Shown here piece after piece: positions 47,120 through 56,763 of a stretch of DNA of 64,000 bases. The notes beneath the pieces are model-generated. The model had not been told where the DNA came from. It made no database searches and saw only the letters and a list, made by a program, of their open reading frames with translations. A program made the translations under genes and the position numbers. Numbering within the stretch: the first letter of the stretch is position 1; every line of letters begins with the position of its first letter. This stretch comes from Balneolaceae bacterium UBA3186 (GTDB lineage: Bacteria > Bacteroidota > Rhodothermia > Balneolales > Balneolaceae): the NCBI GenBank assembly GCA_002364085.1, contig DEXK01000015.1:1-64000 (forward strand). Reading direction: 5' to 3'.

Positions 47120-48682
47120 CTATTCCCAATTATTCAATTCCGCGATAGCGGCGGCGCATTTCCTACCATCAATAGCTGCCGACACAATTCCGCCCGCATA
47201 GCCTGCTCCTTCTCCACATGGAAATAAACCTTTTATCCTGATATGTTCTAATGTTTTATGATCTCTGGGAATTCTTACCGGACTGGAAGTTCTGGATTCC
47301 GGTGCATGAACTACCGCTTCATTGGTTAAATATCCTTTCATGGTTTTCCCGAATTTGAGAAACCCGTTCTTCAATGCTTCATACATGAAATCTGGAAAAA
47401 CTTCCTGTAAGTTAGCGGATGTCAATCCCGGAGTATATGAGGTATTCGGTAAGTCTTTGGATACAATTCCTTTTGTGAAATCCACCAATCTTTGAGCCGG
47501 AACTTTCTGGGTTTTACCAGCTACTTCCCACGCTTTTTTCTCGATAGCTTTTTGGAATTCCATCACTTTCAGCGGACCAAATTCTTCAAATTCTCTGAAA
47601 TCATCCATCTCAAGCTCTACCACAATCCCTGAGTTAGCTGTAGGACGAGAACGTTGAGAACCAGACCATCCGTTTGTGACCACTTCACCGGGTTTTGTTG
47701 CACAAGCGGCCACTACTCCACCGGGACACATACAAAAGGAATATACTCCTCTTTCATTAACCTGCTTCACGATCTTATAAGGCGCCGGGGGCAAATACTC
47801 TCCACGCTCATCACAATTGTACTGAATGGAGTCGATCAAAGATTGTGAATGTTCTACCCTAACTCCGATCGCAATGGGCTTAGCTTCAATTTCTATTCCT
47901 TTTTTATGAAGTAATTCGAATATATCTCTGGCTGAATGTCCTGTTGCCAGAATTACAAATTTTGCATCAAAAACTTCATCGTTAGCCAACTGTACTCCAT
48001 TCATTTGATCATTCTCGATCAACAGATCAGTAACTTTCGAATTGAAATGAATTTCTCCGCCGTGTTCCAATATGAATTCACGGATCTTTGCGATGATTCT
48101 TGGAAGTTTGTTGGTTCCGATATGTGGGTGGGCGTCAACCAGAATATCCTTTTTTGCACCGAATGCTACCAGTAACTCTAAGATCTGGTTTACATCTCCT
48201 CTTTTCTTCGAGCGAGTGTATAACTTCCCATCAGAATATGTACCGGCTCCTCCTTCCCCAAAACAGTAGTTTGAATCCGGATTCACAATGTGATTTACAT
48301 TGATATTCTTCAGATCCTTGATCCTGGATTTCACATCTTTTCCTCTATCTAAAACAACTGGCTTCATCCCCAATTCAATGCATTTCAACGCTGCAAATAG
48401 TCCTGCCGGACCTGCCCCAACAATGATTACAGCTTCTTTGTCGTGTACATTTTCAAACTTCGGAGGAGTTACTTTCTCTTCTTCAAATTCTTCACCAACA
48501 TAAACACGAACTTTTAAATTGATCTTTACCTGTCTTTGACGGGCATCAATTGAACGCTTCAGAATTTCAATATGATTGATTTCTGATGCATCAATTTCTG
48601 TGGTTTTTGAGATATAGGCTTTTAACTCATCTTTTTGTGCGGCTACTTCCGGTATGACTCTGAGCTGTAATTCTTTTTGCAT
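47120..48682 (-). CDS. FAD-dependent dehydrogenase, COG2509 family
   Basis: 520 residues. An N-terminal ferredoxin-like extension (1-80, with RSIDARQRQVKINLKV) precedes the FAD-binding Rossmann motif VGAGPAGLFAALKC (about 88). Later motifs: NYCFGEGGAGTYSDGKLYTR, LATGHSARDIFELL, YSFCMCPGGVVAA and a C-terminal LFPCGEGAGYAGGIVSAAIDG. The CMCPGG Cys pair is typical of the family. The electron acceptor and substrate are unknown. Confidence 0.92.
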   Translation of the reverse strand: MQKELQLRVIPEVAAQKDELKAYISKTTEIDASEINHIEILKRSIDARQRQVKINLKVRVYVGEEFEEEKVTPPKFENVHDKEAVIIVGAGPAGLFAALKCIELGMKPVVLDRGKDVKSRIKDLKNINVNHIVNPDSNYCFGEGGAGTYSDGKLYTRSKKRGDVNQILELLVAFGAKKDILVDAHPHIGTNKLPRIIAKIREFILEHGGEIHFNSKVTDLLIENDQMNGVQLANDEVFDAKFVILATGHSARDIFELLHKKGIEIEAKPIAIGVRVEHSQSLIDSIQYNCDERGEYLPPAPYKIVKQVNERGVYSFCMCPGGVVAACATKPGEVVTNGWSGSQRSRPTANSGIVVELEMDDFREFEEFGPLKVMEFQKAIEKKAWEVAGKTQKVPAQRLVDFTKGIVSKDLPNTSYTPGLTSANLQEVFPDFMYEALKNGFLKFGKTMKGYLTNEAVVHAPESRTSSPVRIPRDHKTLEHIRIKGLFPCGEGAGYAGGIVSAAIDGRKCAAAIAELNNWE

Positions 48683-48740
48683 TCGATATTAATTAGAATT
48701 AAGATTGAAGATAAGAAACAATACATACTTCAATAATAAA

Positions 48741-49151
48741 ATGAAGAAAGCCTTACTTATTTTTCTTGCACTAATTACAATAGCTACACTTTACTTCTAT
48801 ATTTCATTTAATGTTGTTCTGCCTTGGAACGAATCGAATGCAATTGAAACTACATTAACTTGGGGAGGCCTAGCTCCTCTTCCTTCTAACTCTAATTTGT
48901 TAGCTGTAGAAACAGAAGGAAGTCCCTTTACCAGAGAGTTTACAATAGAATTTCTATGTTCTGAAAATTGTATCAATTCATGGATTGAGAATTCTAAAAG
49001 ACTTAGAGAAAATGAATTCACTATTACTAGAGATGGAAGCAGACTTTATGAAATTTTACCGGGAGAAGATGGTGCATTTGGTGGCAAAGTTTTTGTAAAA
49101 AAATTGTCTTCAGACTCTTACAATATTAAGATTAATATGAGCTGGAGTTAA
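48741..49151 (+). CDS. Hypothetical membrane-anchored small protein
   Basis: 136 residues from ATG 48741 (MKKALLIFLALITIATLYFY), which opens a single transmembrane or signal-anchor segment; a reading 12 codons longer from 48705 is less likely. The remainder has TREFTIEFLCSENCINSW with two Cys four residues apart, and ends in a beta-rich tail (FVKKLSSDSYNIKINMSWS). I do not recognise the family. It is divergent from the flavoprotein gene, with 58 bp between. Confidence 0.75.
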   Translation: MKKALLIFLALITIATLYFYISFNVVLPWNESNAIETTLTWGGLAPLPSNSNLLAVETEGSPFTREFTIEFLCSENCINSWIENSKRLRENEFTITRDGSRLYEILPGEDGAFGGKVFVKKLSSDSYNIKINMSWS

Positions 49152-49160
49152 TACAAATAA

Positions 49161-49196
49161 AAAACCCCAATGCAGAGTTAAACTACATCAGGGTTT
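49161..49196 (-). terminator. Rho-independent terminator after the LVIVD gene
   Basis: On the minus strand the stem AAACCCTGATGTAG pairs with CTGCATTGGGGTTT (including G-U pairs), followed by TTTTTTATTTG. It sits between the stop of the LVIVD gene (49224) and the convergent small gene, so it may stop transcription from both sides, best on the minus strand. Confidence 0.75.
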
Positions 49197-49223
49197 AAAA
49201 TAACTAATTATAAATGCTACTGC

Positions 49224-51227
49224 TTATTGATTTGAAGCTAAACCACGAACAGATTCAGTAAGCATTTTTACTTTTTCATTACCTGAAGCCATACCATCCA
49301 TTTTATCAGCAAGCTCTGTAAGAATTTTCTTTCTCACCTTTGGATTTGCTGCTTCAGCATTTGCTAAACTCTGTCGAGCCATTTCAACAGTTGTGTTATC
49401 CAACTCTTTATTTCTTTCAAGCTGATCTACATAAGCTTTAGAAAGAGCAAAAGTGTGTGGCCATACAAACTTAGGCTGACCCTGAGCATTCAAGTAATCC
49501 AGCTTAACTGAATTTGCAGCATCAATCTCATTTTGAGTAATGTATGGATTAGCTTCCAATTCAAAGATATCAAGTCCGCGAGCGATCTCAGAACTTACAA
49601 TAGCGCCGTTATACCAATAAACTGACCAACTTCCACCGTTAGCCATTTGGTCTGCAGCAACAGGTCCATAATCCTGAAACGCGATCTCAACTGGGTTATT
49701 AGGATCTGTCCAGTCAAATACTGAGATGCCACCTTGGTACCAAGATTGAACCATAATCTCTCGTCCCGGAACCGGAATTAAAGAGCCATTATGAGCAACA
49801 CAGTTTTCCTGTGAAGTTTGTGGAGCAGGCATCTTATAATATTCCTGAAATTTCATTTTTCCATTCTCTATAGTAAAGATCGCATTTGCTCCCCATTCCA
49901 TTGGATCGCTTTCACGGCATTTAGGTTGGCCACCGCCACCCCACTCATCTGTAAATAATACTTTCTTGCCATCATTACTGAATGTTGCAGAATGCCAGTA
50001 TGAAAAATTTGAATCCGCAACTGCATCAATTCTTGTTGGGTTTGCCGGATCTGAAATATCTAATAACAAACCATATCCTTCACACGCTCCACCTGCTAAC
50101 CCAATTTCAGGATAAAGTGTAATATCATGACATTGATTCGGACCTTTACGGCCAGAATCATCTCCACCGCCTCCGAACATCTCATTTACCATAGCAGTTG
50201 CTCTTTCTCTTAAAGCAGTAGTGTCAGCTGCTGTTGGTTCACCAGCGGTTCCTCCTCTTTCTTCTATTAAAACATTCAGCATTCTCATAGCAAAACCATT
50301 AGACATCACTCTTTCGCTTCCTCCAAACTCAAAGGTAAAAGCTCCATTAGCTTTCGCTTCTTCCATTGCTTGTTTGTCAGCCGGAGCTAAACCATGAGAT
50401 GGTGGTTCTTCAAGATTCTCAAAAATTCTTGGAGAACTTACAATAGCTGCTGCTTCTGGATTTGATAGTGGTACTTTAATCACTTCAATTCTGAATAAAG
50501 CCGAATTAGGATCTTCATCAGGTGACATATTTACACATCCTGATAATTCTTCTTCCGGTCTTACACCCGCAGAACCTGAAACATATACATATACATTTTC
50601 ATCATCGTTAGGGTCTTTTAGAACTGAATGTGTGTGTGAACCTCTACAGGTTTGTACGTTTGCTATGTACTCAGGTTCTTCAATATTAGTGATATCAAAA
50701 ATTCTGATTCCTCTTAGCCTTTCAGCACTTACTGCAGTTTGCACACCTTCAGTACCACAATCCAGTCTTCCGCTATAGCCTTCACCTGATACAAACATCA
50801 AATTTCCATATACAGAAACGTCACTTTGTGATGCAGGGCATAGATAATCTTTTACCAAAACAGGGTTAGATGGATCAGAAATATCCCAAACAACTACTCC
50901 ATTGTAATTTCCCTGAATAGCATAGTTTTCCTTAAATGCCAGATCAGAATTAGTTACTCCCAGAAAATCCTTAGGCGGCGGAGTACTTGATAATTTTTTG
51001 AGATTCCAAATAGCTTCTTCAGCATCAAAAAGTCCTGCGCCTAGTCCAACTCTCGGGTCAGGTGAAGGTGCTTCTACGTTTGAAAGTGAAGAAACATTTG
51101 GTGAAGTATACTCAATGTCCATCATTTGCTCTGTGGATGAACAAGAGAATGATAACAAAGCTCCTGCCAGCAGAAAAATCCATAAGCTGAAAGCGGGCTT
51201 CTTATTAATTTGAATGTTCTTTTTCAT
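49224..51227 (-). CDS. LVIVD-repeat lipoprotein
   Basis: 667 residues. Lipoprotein signal ends LLSFSC (Cys about 29). LVIVD repeats (beta-propeller type) are visible as VVVWDISDPSNPVLVKDY, IRIFDITNIEEPEYIANV, LLLDISDPANPTRIDAV and ISVFDWTDPNNPVEIAF. An insert of about 130 residues with a Gly-rich piece (MFGGGGDDSGRKG) lies in the middle, then a helical, charged C-terminal 120 residues. Probable outer-surface protein; function not known. It is followed by a strong terminator. The DUF305 gene lies 48 nt upstream on the same strand, so they are probably co-transcribed. Confidence 0.9.
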   Translation of the reverse strand: MKKNIQINKKPAFSLWIFLLAGALLSFSCSSTEQMMDIEYTSPNVSSLSNVEAPSPDPRVGLGAGLFDAEEAIWNLKKLSSTPPPKDFLGVTNSDLAFKENYAIQGNYNGVVVWDISDPSNPVLVKDYLCPASQSDVSVYGNLMFVSGEGYSGRLDCGTEGVQTAVSAERLRGIRIFDITNIEEPEYIANVQTCRGSHTHSVLKDPNDDENVYVYVSGSAGVRPEEELSGCVNMSPDEDPNSALFRIEVIKVPLSNPEAAAIVSSPRIFENLEEPPSHGLAPADKQAMEEAKANGAFTFEFGGSERVMSNGFAMRMLNVLIEERGGTAGEPTAADTTALRERATAMVNEMFGGGGDDSGRKGPNQCHDITLYPEIGLAGGACEGYGLLLDISDPANPTRIDAVADSNFSYWHSATFSNDGKKVLFTDEWGGGGQPKCRESDPMEWGANAIFTIENGKMKFQEYYKMPAPQTSQENCVAHNGSLIPVPGREIMVQSWYQGGISVFDWTDPNNPVEIAFQDYGPVAADQMANGGSWSVYWYNGAIVSSEIARGLDIFELEANPYITQNEIDAANSVKLDYLNAQGQPKFVWPHTFALSKAYVDQLERNKELDNTTVEMARQSLANAEAANPKVRKKILTELADKMDGMASGNEKVKMLTESVRGLASNQ

Positions 51228-51275
51228 ATTAAATTTTATTGTTTAGGTTTTGTTTAAATAAAAATGACAAGTTGC

Positions 51276-51992
51276 TCAATCCTTCTTTTCAGATTCAATA
51301 GTCTCAAGCATAAGTTTCATTCGATTTATTTCTGTTATTTGATCTACATTTATATCAGTTGATAGCCTGAAAGCTTGCTCGTCCTGAACCGCTCCATCAG
51401 TACTAATAAGTTTTTGTACCATTGTTACTGCTCCTTGATGATGTTGAATCATGTATTTAAGAAATAACAAATCAAATTCTTTACCTCTGGCTTCACTCAG
51501 TTCTACGAGTTGTTTTTGAGTCAACATTCCTGCCATCTTCATATGACCGGAATGATCCATACCTGCTCCGTGAATCATTAAGTTCAACCCATCAATATGA
51601 ACTTCCGGAACCGGCTGGTCTCTGTCACGTAACCAAGTCTGCATTGTTGCAATTTCGTCCTTCTGTGCATTAATTATTCTAGCTGCTAATGTGCGTACCT
51701 GAGGGCTTGCTCCATTTTCAGGCGCTAAACCAGACATTATTAAAGCCTGAGCATGATGACCAATCATTCCAGTCATAAACTCAACATCTGCTTCAGTAAA
51801 ATTCATCTTTGAACTATCGATTCTGGCCCAGTATAATTCCTCTAGTTCCGCCTTATTTAATTGGTCAGCTTTTTGATCTGAAATTGTTTCTGAATTAGAT
51901 GAACTTACATTTTTACTTGTTGAACATGCATTAAAAATCAACGCCCAAAGCACTAATACGCTGATCCACAAAGTCTTTTTTGCCAATGGCAT
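51276..51992 (-). CDS. DUF305-family lipoprotein
   Basis: 238 residues. Lipobox LIFNAC (Cys about 23). The DUF305 domain is ferritin-like and four-helical, with paired His motifs: FMTGMIGHHAQALIM near 80 and FLKYMIQHHQGAVTMV near 175, plus Met-rich stretches (MIHGAGMDHSGHMKMAGM). These features suggest copper or other metal binding, as proposed for the family. Located upstream of the LVIVD lipoprotein gene in one transcript. Confidence 0.92.
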   Translation of the reverse strand: MPLAKKTLWISVLVLWALIFNACSTSKNVSSSNSETISDQKADQLNKAELEELYWARIDSSKMNFTEADVEFMTGMIGHHAQALIMSGLAPENGASPQVRTLAARIINAQKDEIATMQTWLRDRDQPVPEVHIDGLNLMIHGAGMDHSGHMKMAGMLTQKQLVELSEARGKEFDLLFLKYMIQHHQGAVTMVQKLISTDGAVQDEQAFRLSTDINVDQITEINRMKLMLETIESEKKD

Positions 51993-52188
51993 ATATTTTA
52001 AAAAATTTACTGGTGAATAGTTCTTATATATACCTTATAGGTTAACCAATAGCGGGTTAAAAGACAAAATAAAAGCTGTTTTTGAAAACGAATAGTTTCT
52101 TTTTCTGAACACTTTTAAAACTGCGACTTTATTTGAATTAAATAAGACGAAGTGTTGTTTATAATTCACAATATTAAATCACATATTT

Positions 52189-52941
52189 ATGAAATCAATA
52201 GCTGCTTTTTTTACTATCGTAACTTTTATAGTTCCGTCATTATTTGCTCAGTTATCAAGCACTCCTGATACTTACAAAACTGAAAATGGAGTATTAACAG
52301 TTCATCCTATAAACCATGGAACTGTGGCATTTACGTTTGAAGGAAAAACTATTATTTTGGACCCCTATGGTGGTGCAGATAAATTTTCTGGATTAGAAGC
52401 TCCCGATCTGATTCTGATAACAGATATCCATGGAGATCACCTTAATTCAGAAACTATTTCAGGATTGGACACCAAAAATACAACATTTATTGTTCCTCAA
52501 GCTGTAGCCGATAGAATGAATGAAGAATTACAAAATCAAATTGTTGTAATAGCTAATGAAGAAAGCACTACTCAAATGGGAATTCAGGTAACAGGTGTAG
52601 CTATGTATAATCTCCCTGATGATGAAAACTCTCGTCATAAAAAAGGAAGAGGAAACGGTTATATAATCAATTTTGGAGGAAAAAAAGTCTACCTCTCAGG
52701 AGACACTGAAGACATCCCCGAAATGAGAAACCTTGAGAATATCGATATCGCTTTTGTGTGTATGAACCTTCCTTATACTATGGATATTTATCAAGCTGCA
52801 AGTGCAGTTATTGAATTCTCACCGAATATCATGTACCCGTATCATCATCGTGGTCAAGATGTCCAAAAATTTAAAGAACTAATGTCTATTGGAAATCCTG
52901 AAGTACATGTGATTCTAAAAGACTGGTACCCAAGTAACTAG
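52189..52941 (+). CDS. Secreted UlaG-like metallo-beta-lactamase-fold protein
   Basis: 250 residues with a signal peptide (ending SLFAQ). The metal motif is reduced: LITDIHGDHLNSE near 85 gives His-x-Asp-His, later YLSGDTED and YPYHHRGQD. There is no canonical HxHxDH, since the first His is replaced by Asp (TDIHGDH), as in some UlaG-like proteins. The function is unknown. Its last ten codons and stop fall inside a 30-bp tandem duplication (52911-52970). Confidence 0.9.
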   Translation: MKSIAAFFTIVTFIVPSLFAQLSSTPDTYKTENGVLTVHPINHGTVAFTFEGKTIILDPYGGADKFSGLEAPDLILITDIHGDHLNSETISGLDTKNTTFIVPQAVADRMNEELQNQIVVIANEESTTQMGIQVTGVAMYNLPDDENSRHKKGRGNGYIINFGGKKVYLSGDTEDIPEMRNLENIDIAFVCMNLPYTMDIYQAASAVIEFSPNIMYPYHHRGQDVQKFKELMSIGNPEVHVILKDWYPSN

Positions 52942-52970
52942 ATTCTAAAAGACTGGTACCCAAGTAACTA
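52911..52970 (+). repeat. Perfect 30-bp tandem duplication over the stop codon
   Basis: The unit GATTCTAAAAGACTGGTACC plus CAAGTAACTA occurs twice head to tail (52911-52940 and 52941-52970) without mismatch, followed by a partial third start (GATTCTA). The first copy encodes the C-terminal residues ending KDWYPSN; the second begins with the last base of the TAG stop and would stay in frame (30 = 10 codons) and end at a second TAG. It fits a very recent replication-slippage event. Confidence 0.95.
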
Positions 52971-53006
52971 GATTCTACAAATAACTTATAGCCCTTTAAC
53001 TATTCT

Positions 53007-54167
53007 ATGCTAAACTTCGAATTCCAAAATCCTACTAAAATCATCTTCGGTAAAGATCAGATTGCGAAACTATCATCCGAAATTCCTGAGAACTCTAAAG
53101 TTTTAATGGTTTATGGGGGTGGCAGCATCAAAAAAAATGGTGTATATGATCAAGTCTCCGATGCTTTAAAAGAGTTTGATGTAACTGAGTTTGGAGGAAT
53201 TCCCGCAAATCCTGAGTATGCCGTTTTGCTTGAGGCTTTAGAAATTATTAAAACTAAGGATATTGATTTCATACTTGCAGTTGGCGGAGGCTCCGTTATT
53301 GATGGCGTGAAATTTCTCTCAGGTGCAGCTACCTTTGAAGGAGATGAACCGTGGGATATATTATCAAAAGGAATCCGTACCTATAAAGGTATGCCTTTTG
53401 GGACCGTTTTAACGCTTCCTGCTACCGGTTCTGAAATGAACTCAGGTTCAGTGATTACACGCGAGGAAACCAAAGAAAAAAGAGTGATGGGTGGCCCGGG
53501 TTTATTCCCTAAGTTTTCAATTCTTGATCCTCAAGTTGTGCACTCAATTCCAAAAAGACAGATAGCAAATGGTTTGGTAGATTCATTTTCTCATGTAATT
53601 GAGCAGTACTTAACATATCCTGTTGCTGCTAAACTACAAGACAGAATTGCTGAAAGTGTCATGCAAACACTCATTGAAGTTGCTCCTAAAGTTATGGAAA
53701 ATCCATCTGATTACGACGCCGCTTCCGATTTTATGTGGAGTTGCACTATGGCTCTAAATGGATTACTTCGGGTTGGAACTCCTAATGATTGGTCAACTCA
53801 TATGATGGCACACGAATTAACAGCTCTATATGGAATAGATCACGCAAGAACTTTAGCAATCATACATCCTAGCCAAATGAAATATACATTTGAGGATAAG
53901 AAGGAAAAACTTGCTCAGTATGCCGAAAGAGTTTGGAACATCACAGAAGGCACTTTAGAAGAAAAAGCCAAAATGGGTATCAAAAAAACGGAAGACTATT
54001 TTCATTCACTTCAAATTGATACCAAATTATCAGATTATACCGATGCTTATGAAAACACCTCTGAAATTGTAAAAAAACGATTTGAAGAAAGAAATTGGAA
54101 AGGTTTAGGAGAAAGACAAAATATTACACCTGAAGATGCTGGAAAAATTGTTGCCCTGAGCTATTGA
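53007..54167 (+). CDS. Iron-containing alcohol dehydrogenase (YqhD/BDH-like)
   Basis: 386 residues, family III alcohol dehydrogenase. NAD(P)-binding GGGSVIDGVKF near 90; metal-binding Asp/His in LVDSFSHVIEQ (about 195), HMMAHELTALYG and DHARTLAIIHP. Overall similarity of the N-terminus to YqhD-type aldehyde reductases (FEFQNPTKIIFGKDQI) suggests NADPH-dependent reduction of short aldehydes, but this is inferred. It is preceded by the MBL gene and the 30-bp duplication. Confidence 0.94.
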   Translation: MLNFEFQNPTKIIFGKDQIAKLSSEIPENSKVLMVYGGGSIKKNGVYDQVSDALKEFDVTEFGGIPANPEYAVLLEALEIIKTKDIDFILAVGGGSVIDGVKFLSGAATFEGDEPWDILSKGIRTYKGMPFGTVLTLPATGSEMNSGSVITREETKEKRVMGGPGLFPKFSILDPQVVHSIPKRQIANGLVDSFSHVIEQYLTYPVAAKLQDRIAESVMQTLIEVAPKVMENPSDYDAASDFMWSCTMALNGLLRVGTPNDWSTHMMAHELTALYGIDHARTLAIIHPSQMKYTFEDKKEKLAQYAERVWNITEGTLEEKAKMGIKKTEDYFHSLQIDTKLSDYTDAYENTSEIVKKRFEERNWKGLGERQNITPEDAGKIVALSY

Positions 54168-54340
54168 AGTACTGAAATCCCTCGTAAATCCAGATTTTTG
54201 ATAACTCAATCTTCATGGCTCTGATGTATCTTTATCAATAATGTTCCGTCTTAATTGAAAAAAGACGTATAATTGCACAATTTTTATGCTTTAAAAAGAT
54301 TATATCCTTAAGCTTAAAATTTCATCTGCAAAAAGCATTT

Positions 54341-56752
54341 ATGAGGGAACTGCTACTACTAATTATACTTATTGGGTTGTCGACTGCATTGCAAGCTCAA
54401 ACACTTACTGTAACCGATAATTCTACAGGTTTACCAATCGAGTTTGCAACTATTTACGATGAGGATAATGATATCTCTGCTATTACAAATATTCTGGGAC
54501 AGGCCGAGGTTTCAAAATTTTCTGAATCTAAAAAAATCTCAATTAGATATATAGGATACCGACAGAAGAATTATAGCTTCAAAGAGCTTGAAGAACTAAA
54601 ATTTATGGTGGTTTTGTCACCTTCTGATATCGCATTAAACGAAGTTGTCGTATCTGCGTCACATTGGAAACAGGAAACCAGAGAAGTTCCATTGAAGGTT
54701 ACTTCTATTAATCCTGAAAATATTCAGCTGCAGAATCCTCAAACTGCTGCAGACCTACTCACTGTGTCTGGAGAAGTATTCGTACAAAAAAGCCAGCTTG
54801 GCGGCGGTAGCCCAATGATTCGTGGATTTGCAACCAACCGCGTTCTTATAGCCGTAGATGGTGTTCGAATGAATACAGCAATATTCAGAAGTGGAAATGT
54901 GCATAATGTTATATCTCTTGATCCTTTTTCAATTCAAAATACAGAGATAATTTTTGGTCCCGGATCTGTTATCTATGGTAGCGACGCTATTGGTGGTGTA
55001 ATGAGTTTCTATACAGCCAAGCCTATTTTTTCTACCAACAATAACTTATATGCTAGAGGAAATAGCACAGCCAGAGCATCTTCTGCAAATAATGAACGAA
55101 CAGTCCATGTTGATGTAAATTTAGGCAGAAAAAAATTCGCCTCGCTTTCCAGTATCAGCTACTCCGACTTTGACGATCTTAGAATTGGATCTAACGGCCC
55201 GAATGAATATTTAAGAACGTTTGAAGTTACCCAATATCAAAACGAAGACTCTGTAGTCTCTAATTCAAACCCCGAAGTACTTACACCCACACGGTTTAAT
55301 CAATTAAACCTGATGCAGAAACTTCGTTATGTACCTAATGAGAATTGGGATATCAATTTTGGATTCCATTATTCTGAATCTTCTGATCTTGATCGCTTTG
55401 ATCGTTTAACTTTAACGAATGATAATAGTGATCCAAGATATGCTGAATGGTACTATGGCCCTCAGATTTGGCAAATGAATAATCTGAATATCTTAAAAAA
55501 ATCAAATGGAAAGATCTTTGATCAAGCTAGCCTAACACTTTCTCAACAATATTTCAGAGAAAGCAGACATACCCGGCGATTTCAATCTAACCAGAAGGTA
55601 TCAAGGGAAGAAAATGTAGATGTCTTTACTTTGAATCTGGATCTCGAAAAAAATATTAACGCTTCAAATCGATTATTCTATGGTGGAGAAGTAGTATTAA
55701 ATGATATCTCTTCATTTGGGTTTAATGAGAATATTGAAACCAACAGCACAAGCCCTACCTCAACCAGATATCCCGATGGATCCGACTGGAACTCTTTTTC
55801 TGGTTACATCAGCCATAGACTAAAGGTATCGGAAAAAATCAACATTCAAAGCGGACTCCGTTACAGCCATTTCTTTTTGGACGCTACTTTTGACCAAACA
55901 TATTATCCGGTTTCTTTTAATGATATCTCAATAAACGAAGGTGCCTTTACAGGTAGCTTGGGTATGGTTTATACTTTTGATAAAAACCTGCAAGTGAATG
56001 CCAATTTATCAACAGGCTACAGAGCTCCAAATATAGATGATGCTGCCAAAGTATTTGATTCTGAACCTGGTTCTGTAGTTGTACCTAATTCGAACTTAAA
56101 ACCAGAATACGCTTATAATGCTGACCTTGGATTTACAAAAGTGTTTAGCGATATAGTAAAAATCAATCTTACCGGCTATTATACAATTTTAAAAGATGCT
56201 CTTATTCGTAGAGATTTTATGATAAATGGACAAGATAGCATTCAGTATGATGGAAAATTAAGTAGAGTCCAAGCCATTCAGAACACTGCTCAAGCTCGAG
56301 TTTATGGTATCCAAGCGGGTTTAAAATTGGAGCTCCCTTCTGGTCTTCGTCTTTCAAGTCAAATCAATATTCAGGAAGGAGAAGAAGAGCAAGAAGATGG
56401 AACTTTTGCAGCGCTTAGACATGCCGCTCCAACTTTCGGTGAAACTCATGTAAGTTATATCTATGATAAACTGGAAATCGACGTATATGCAGAATATAAT
56501 GGAGAGCTTTCTAATTCTGAGCTGGCTCCATCAGAAAAAAGTAAAGAGTATTTATATGCCAAAGATGAAAACGATAACCCGTATTCACCTCGCTGGTATA
56601 CATTGAATCTGAATTCAGCATATCAAGTGAACTCTACTGTAAAGGTGAGTGCCGGTATTGATAATATAACTGACCAAAGATACCGCCCTTATTCCTCAGG
56701 TATTGCTGCTCCAGGTAGAAACTTCTTTGTTGCCGTAAGAGCTAACTTTTAA
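54341..56752 (+). CDS. TonB-dependent outer-membrane receptor
   Basis: 803 residues. Signal peptide (ending LQAQ), then a CarboxypepD_reg-like domain (about 22-100, NSTGLPIEFATIYD), then the plug (RGFATNRVLIAVDGVRMN, FGPGSVIYGSDAIGG) and the 22-strand barrel ending in FFVAVRANF, with an aromatic last residue. The stretches YRAPN and NSNLKPE resemble the FRAP and NPNL boxes of heme receptors, but no His lies between them, so the ligand stays open. It stands alone, convergent with the HAD gene. Confidence 0.95.
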   Translation: MRELLLLIILIGLSTALQAQTLTVTDNSTGLPIEFATIYDEDNDISAITNILGQAEVSKFSESKKISIRYIGYRQKNYSFKELEELKFMVVLSPSDIALNEVVVSASHWKQETREVPLKVTSINPENIQLQNPQTAADLLTVSGEVFVQKSQLGGGSPMIRGFATNRVLIAVDGVRMNTAIFRSGNVHNVISLDPFSIQNTEIIFGPGSVIYGSDAIGGVMSFYTAKPIFSTNNNLYARGNSTARASSANNERTVHVDVNLGRKKFASLSSISYSDFDDLRIGSNGPNEYLRTFEVTQYQNEDSVVSNSNPEVLTPTRFNQLNLMQKLRYVPNENWDINFGFHYSESSDLDRFDRLTLTNDNSDPRYAEWYYGPQIWQMNNLNILKKSNGKIFDQASLTLSQQYFRESRHTRRFQSNQKVSREENVDVFTLNLDLEKNINASNRLFYGGEVVLNDISSFGFNENIETNSTSPTSTRYPDGSDWNSFSGYISHRLKVSEKINIQSGLRYSHFFLDATFDQTYYPVSFNDISINEGAFTGSLGMVYTFDKNLQVNANLSTGYRAPNIDDAAKVFDSEPGSVVVPNSNLKPEYAYNADLGFTKVFSDIVKINLTGYYTILKDALIRRDFMINGQDSIQYDGKLSRVQAIQNTAQARVYGIQAGLKLELPSGLRLSSQINIQEGEEEQEDGTFAALRHAAPTFGETHVSYIYDKLEIDVYAEYNGELSNSELAPSEKSKEYLYAKDENDNPYSPRWYTLNLNSAYQVNSTVKVSAGIDNITDQRYRPYSSGIAAPGRNFFVAVRANF

Positions 56753-56763
56753 AGGATCTTAAA

